NCBI GenBank assembly: GCA_964486825.1
Contig: CAZAQS010000190.1
Coordinates: forward strand, 1 to 9,353
Direction of reading: 5' to 3'
Source: CAZAQS01 sp964486825
Lineage (GTDB): Bacteria > Chloroflexota > Anaerolineae > Anaerolineales > UBA4823
Length of the DNA: 9,353 bases
Both the position numbers and the translations under genes were made by a program. This document shows positions 6,426 through 9,353 of the stretch, in pieces. Position 1 is the first letter of the stretch, and each line of letters opens with the position of its first letter. The notes below the pieces were generated by a model that made no database searches, was not told the origin of the DNA, and saw only the letters and a list, made by a program, of their open reading frames with translations.

Positions 6426-7061
6426 TCATTCTCGTAGCAGGGTCACGCCGATCACGGCTGGCATGATTAAAGGGGTAGCCGGTGGGACGCCGCCGCCCAG
6501 GCCGGCAAGCAGCCAGAACAGGTTCCATCCGATCGCCATCCAGCCCACCCACGGCGCCAGGAGGCCAGTGCGAATGATCCCTAATCCCATTCCGGCCACA
6601 GCCAGGAAATGGATCCGCTCAGCCACGCCAAATAAGCTGCTTGTCCAGGCTCGCAAGGGCTCATAGACCGCCGGCAGGCTACCTGTGCGCGCGGCTTCTT
6701 GCGCAGCCCAAAGCTCGACGTTCATACGGAAGGCCGAATAGAGAATAGCCAGGGTCGTAGCGAGAATAATCAGGGTGAAGGCCAGGACGGCGAGCTGCTC
6801 ACCACCTGCGCGCGCCAGCAGCCAAGCGAGCAGGCCAATGCCCAGCAAATGAACGATCCAGCCAAGGATGAAAAAGAGGCTGAGCAGGCGAAAGGTGTCA
6901 GCATAGGGCGCCACCTGTGCCAACGAGCCTTGCAGCATGGCGGAAAATCCGGGTATCGTCCCGCTGGCGATGAGCATAATCGCGGCGAGCAGGAGGATGA
7001 TCAGACTGCCAACAAGCAGGCTTCCCGCAATTCTTTCATCGGTCCAAAACGTCTGGTTCAT
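6426..7061 (-). CDS. Polytopic membrane protein (about six helices), related to the downstream gene
   Basis: This encodes 211 residues with hydrophobic segments near residues 13-34, 58-84, 88-108, 148-165, 168-188 and 193-208. A longer polar loop (about 112-145, NVELWAAQEAARTGSLPAVY) lies in the middle. The start ATG at 7061 gives MNQTFWTDERIAGSLL. No strong ribosome binding site is close: AGGAG lies about 20 bases upstream, so initiation may be weak or the true start may differ. It matches the downstream 208-residue protein in helix number and in the GM.L.IIR...GW motif. It would be transcribed first of the two. The function is unknown; a small integral membrane protein of DUF4386 type is the best description. 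Confidence 0.72.
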   Translation of the reverse strand: MNQTFWTDERIAGSLLVGSLIILLLAAIMLIASGTIPGFSAMLQGSLAQVAPYADTFRLLSLFFILGWIVHLLGIGLLAWLLARAGGEQLAVLAFTLIILATTLAILYSAFRMNVELWAAQEAARTGSLPAVYEPLRAWTSSLFGVAERIHFLAVAGMGLGIIRTGLLAPWVGWMAIGWNLFWLLAGLGGGVPPATPLIMPAVIGVTLLRE

Positions 7062-7136
7062 AGTTTGGCTCGTATGATTTCTCCTGATGTTTAATCAACT
7101 AGCTCCGTCTTAATTTTCAGGTACGGATGCGATTGA

Positions 7137-7473
7137 CGGAACGAATTGCACCATTGTCACTATTATTATGATGAAAAGAAAGTCCCAAAATCAAGAGACA
7201 ATGTCCCCAATCATTGGGAAATTGCGGCTTCTTGCCGTTTGAGAGAGGAGTACATCTACTGGCAAGATGTGGCATCTAAACGTGTCTTGTGGGTAAACGC
7301 CAGTCCAGATTACGAACCACTCTTTTCAAAAGTGGGGGAATTGCGTCAGGATGATAAGAGGCACTTTTGGATAGAGAATTTTGAGACACAAGAGGACAAT
7401 TGTGACATAGAAATAGATACGGGACAACTGAGTACCGGTGTCGAAATCCAGTTGCAGATGTCCCACAATGTCT
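7137..7473 (+). pseudogene. AT-rich ORF cut by the IS element; C-terminus resembles a tyrosine recombinase tail
   Basis: The frame opens after TGA at 7134-7136 and runs to the IS junction, where TAG (7473-7475) is created by the element itself. If the element is removed, the frame continues as QMSHNVLTIAEEYIQ and stops at TGA 9198-9200. That ending shows the His-nine-Tyr spacing of tyrosine recombinases. Upstream it reads protein-like (WEIAASCRLREEYIYW, DDKRHFWIENFETQED), but I do not see the recombinase Arg box or the HxxR motif. The body may thus be an unrelated gene fused to the repeat, or a badly decayed recombinase. No proper start is visible: only a TTG at 7146 without a ribosome binding site, so the 5' end is probably missing. 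Base composition is more AT-rich than the genes to the left. Confidence 0.4.
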
Positions 7474-7512
7474 AGTATAGGGAAATAAAAGAGAGATATC
7501 CTCTGTGTACAT
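7474..7512 (+). repeat. Left subterminal inverted repeat of the IS element
   Basis: The left end from 7474 aligns with the reverse complement of 9133-9166: shared blocks are AxTATAGxGAAA, AAAG, GAT, CTCTG and GTACAT, in the same order with small gaps. The outer edge abuts the CT core on the left. Confidence 0.65.
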
Positions 7513-7552
7513 GAACCGAATCCGGATCAAACCGTACTTAGGAGGATACCTC

Positions 7553-8812
7553 ATGTCCAAATCTAACATAGACAAGCAGTTAGCACAAGACCCATCAGGG
7601 ACCCTGCATGCAGGAGTTGACCTTGCTTTGGAGAAGAATGTGGTGGTTGTGATCAACGAAAAGGCCCAACGACAGGATCATTTCAGTTTTCCACAAGACC
7701 GGGGAGGGTATGACTACTTTCTGCGGCGATTGGAAAGTCTACGCCAGAAACATCAAGCTGCCAAAGTGGTGGTGGCCATGGAGCCCACCAATTATTTCTG
7801 GAAGCTGTTGGCCAGAGAGTTGGAAGAGAAGCAGCATAGTTATCGCCTGGTGAATGCCTACACGGTCAAAAAGCATCGGGAAGGGGATCAACTCGATCGG
7901 TCCAAGGACGATCGGCGGGATGCGGCCCAGATCGCAGAGCTTTCTCGCAACGCCAAAACCACCCAAACCCAGCTCCAAAAGGGAGCCTATGAGGATTTGC
8001 GTCAGTATGCCAACCTATACCACCAGTTGATGCAATCCATCCGGCGAGAGAAAACCATCCTTTGGGGCTTAGTCGGGCAAGTCTTCCCGGAAATGGTCCG
8101 GGCTTTTAAGGATTTGGAGGGGGAAACCTACCAAGCGTTGTTAATGACCTGTGCCGCGGCAGCCGATATCCGCCAGATGTCGATGGATGCATTCCTTGCA
8201 AAGGTCCGGGCAGCTTACTCGGGAAAGAGGTTGTGTGTCTCGAAATTAAAACGTGTTTACCAACTGGCGGCCAGATCAATTGGTGTCACTGAGGGCATAC
8301 AGGCCGTTCAATTGGCCATCCAGGTGCATCTTACCCACTTACAGGTCTTCGATACCCAGTAGGAGCGGGTGACCGGCGCCATGACGGGTCGGTTGTTCTC
8401 TCTACCCGAAGCTCTTTACCTACTCTCGTGTCCCTGCCTGAAGCCGACTTCTGCAGCTCTTTTTCTGGCGGAGGTGGGTGATCCACAGCGCTACCAAAAG
8501 GCTGCTCAATGGGTCAAATTAGCTGGGATCCAGCCTGTTCCCAACACATCCGGTAGGAAGCAGCGCAGTCGCACTCCCATGTCTCATCAGGGTCGCCCCC
8601 GCCTGCGAACACTGCTCTACTTCTCCTGCTTGCGCATGGTCCGGTACGATACCCGGTTTGCACAGCTCTATTCCGATTTGCAAAGGAGGAAAGACAACCC
8701 GCTCACCAAAATGCAGGCCCTGGGTGTGCTGATGAACAAACTGCTGCATGTCTGGTGGGCGCTCATCCAAAACCAGACCATTTACAACCCAGCCTTCGGC
8801 CAGTCCGTCTGA
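7553..8812 (+). pseudogene. IS110-family DEDD transposase (recombinase) with one in-frame TAG
   Basis: The bridge-RNA-guided recombinase of the element reads as 419 codons in one frame, interrupted only by TAG at 8360-8362 (codon 270). The start at 7553 is chosen because GGAGGA lies about 6 bases upstream; an ATG at 7505 lacks a site. The N-terminal RuvC-like domain (DEDD_Tnp_IS110) shows Asp23 (HAGVDLALEKN), Glu77 (VVVAMEPTNYFW), Asp120 and Asp123 (KDDRRDA). A helical linker follows. After the TAG, the Transposase_20 domain shows FLAEVGDPQRYQKAAQWVKL and the catalytic Ser333 in NTSGRKQ. Every catalytic residue is intact, so the TAG looks recent, probably from CAG, AAG or GAG. Without suppression the product would be a 269-residue RuvC-domain fragment lacking the serine domain. 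A GTG at 8369 could restart translation of the second half but has no obvious ribosome binding site. Sequencing error is possible. Confidence 0.88.
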
Positions 8813-8834
8813 AGTTGACCTCTTGCCATTCCGC

Positions 8835-9012
8835 TCCAGCTGAACCGTTCGCCCTGGAAAATCGGCGCTGTTTGGCTACCCGGGGACACCGTACAACTCC
8901 TTGAGGCGCGTTAGTGACCTCGTTGTCAAGCCGGGTTGCCCCTGCCGCTTGGTCAAATCGGATAAAGTATGTGGAGGCCAGACCTCGGATGCACTAGGTC
9001 GATCCCAAGCAT
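8835..9012 (+). ncRNA. IS110/IS1111 bridge RNA (seekRNA) with readable target and donor loops
   Basis: The right end downstream of the transposase folds by hand into the bridge RNA plan. A 5' stem-loop pairs TCCAG (8835-8839) with CTGGA (8854-8858). The target-binding loop has basal stem 8874-8883 with 8931-8940 (one T/T mismatch) and apical stem GAGG 8903-8906 with CCTC 8918-8921. Its left strand ACAACTCCT (8893-8901) matches the top strand of the insertion site and its right strand TTGTCAAG (8923-8930) is the exact complement of CTTGACAA to the right. The donor-binding loop has basal stem GCTTGG 8947-8952 with CCAAGC 9005-9010 and apical stem GAGG 8974-8977 with CCTC 8983-8986. Its left strand AGTATG (8966-8971) equals the element's right end 9164-9169, and its right strand ACTAG (8993-8997) is the complement of CTAGT at the left end 7472-7476. 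Exact transcript ends are unknown. Confidence 0.78.
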
Positions 9013-9132
9013 TCCGGCTGGGCATTCCGGGTAAACCGTGGTTGCCGCTCTTCAGGTTGAAGATTCGCTGGTTAGCTCTATATTTCCCGCACAGCCTTGC
9101 TTTATTCAAGGTGTCTTAGATATTCGTTATCG

Positions 9133-9166
9133 ATGTACCAGAGATCCTTTACTTTTTCGCTATAGT
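9133..9166 (+). repeat. Right subterminal inverted repeat of the IS element
   Basis: This is the reverse-complement partner of 7474-7512, ending three bases inside the right CT core. The offset from the end is typical of the IS1111 group, where the inverted repeats are subterminal. Confidence 0.65.
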
Positions 9167-9169
9167 ATG

Positions 9170-9255
9170 CTTGACAATAGCAGAGGAGTATATACAATGA
9201 TGGATAAGCGATTAAAAAGTGAGATCGCCCAGCTGGAACTGAGCGATCTCGGGCG
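9170..9255 (+). repeat. 100-bp repeat copy 2, right part (left part is 7458-7473)
   Basis: Together with 7458-7473 this rebuilds a 100-bp block that aligns without gaps to 1429-1528. It carries the end of the recombinase-like frame (EEYIQ, then TGA at 9198-9200), GAGGAG, the ATGA overlap and the hairpin GAGATCGC (9221-9228) with GCGATCTC (9243-9250). TTGACA (9171-9176), a 16-base gap and TACAAT (9193-9198) also match a sigma-70 promoter. Copy 1 has TTGACA, 16 bases and TAAAAT, so either the coding frame or a promoter may explain the conservation. Confidence 0.8.
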
Positions 9256-9292
9256 TGGAAATCACGCCGGCTGCAGATCCCTTGAACTTTGA
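9197..9292 (+). CDS. Short ORF of 31 codons overlapping the recombinase-like stop (copy 2)
   Basis: The ATG at 9197 overlaps the preceding TGA (ATGA), with GAGGAG about 8 bases upstream. It shares KSEIAQLxLSDLGR with the 25-codon ORF at 1470, after which the two diverge. A second ATG follows directly. Beyond the shared part lies a 6-bp hairpin (GGCGTG and CACGCC, 9252-9268). The remaining flank to 9353 shows only small palindromes (for example GCACT and AGTGC near 9324-9334) and no clear gene. It may be the start of a gene that decayed, or not translated at all. Confidence 0.22.
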   Translation: MMDKRLKSEIAQLELSDLGRGNHAGCRSLEL

Positions 9293-9353
9293 CAGTCCTA
9301 CCACCAGGATTATTAAGTCCGGCACTAAGTGCAGACTACGTCCTAAAGGGACG

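Larger units (their letters stand above)
7472..9171 (+). mobile_element. IS110-family insertion sequence, IS1111-type architecture
   Basis: The element is about 1.7 kb and is bounded by CT at 7472-7473 and CT at 9170-9171, one of which belongs to the target. The ends are fixed by comparison with the empty site at 1443-1444. As expected for IS110-type elements there are no terminal inverted repeats of the DDE type and no longer target duplication, only a shared dinucleotide. It has a short left end (about 79 bp), a DEDD transposase and a long right non-coding end (359 bp). Subterminal inverted repeats lie at 7474-7512 and 9133-9166. This layout, with the guide RNA downstream of the transposase, is that of the IS1111 group. 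The transposase carries a premature TAG, so this copy is probably immobile on its own. Confidence 0.88.

Noticed and set aside
7276..7656. Minus-strand open frame crossing the left IS junction.
   Set aside because: It spans two unrelated DNA segments (flank and IS) and is antisense to the transposase start.
9008..9030. Tandem GCATTCCGG, 9 bases twice, at the 3' edge of the bridge RNA.
   Set aside because: Too short to name as a separate feature; it may form part of the RNA 3' end or be incidental.
1..9353. CRISPR arrays, tRNA or rRNA genes.
   Set aside because: No regularly spaced direct repeats and no tRNA-like cloverleaf or rRNA sequence were seen on reading either strand.

Overview
The window is a moderately GC-rich bacterial segment. 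A NarL-type two-component pair with a many-helix membrane sensor kinase, next to small poly-helical membrane proteins, resembles loci I associate with Chloroflexota. That placement is inference from gene style, not proof. Two AT-rich patches (about 1260-1440 and 7110-7480) have a different base composition from the rest and look acquired.

Layout. Positions 1-903 (minus) hold a broken family-39-type glycosyltransferase with an in-frame TAA. Positions 904-1740 are a patchwork without an intact gene: an AT-rich C-terminal gene fragment, one copy of a 100-bp repeat with a conserved hairpin, then more hairpins and a plus-strand terminator. Positions 1747-4745 (minus) form a probable operon: a 96-residue membrane protein, a 674-residue histidine kinase and a 217-residue LuxR/NarL response regulator. 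Positions 5007-7061 (minus) carry a small secreted protein followed by a strong hairpin terminator, and two six-helix membrane proteins that resemble each other. Positions 7137-9353 (plus) contain an AT-rich ORF interrupted by an IS110-family element of the IS1111 type, then the second half of another copy of the 100-bp repeat.

The main result is the IS element. The repeat copy at 1429-1528 is an uninterrupted version of its insertion site, which fixes the ends to the base: core dinucleotide CT at 7472-7473 and 9170-9171. The long 3' non-coding end (8813-9171) can be folded by hand into a bridge RNA (seekRNA). It has a 5' stem-loop, a target-binding loop whose two strands match the insertion site, and a donor-binding loop whose two strands match the element's own right and left ends. 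The target guide fits the empty copy at 1436-1450 better than the actual left flank. The transposase keeps its DEDD residues and catalytic serine but has one in-frame TAG between its two domains.

The targeted repeat appears to encode the last residues of a tyrosine recombinase (His, nine residues, Tyr, then stop). Its TGA overlaps the ATG of a short second ORF that contains a perfectly paired hairpin in both copies. All structures were derived by eye; no search or folding program was run.
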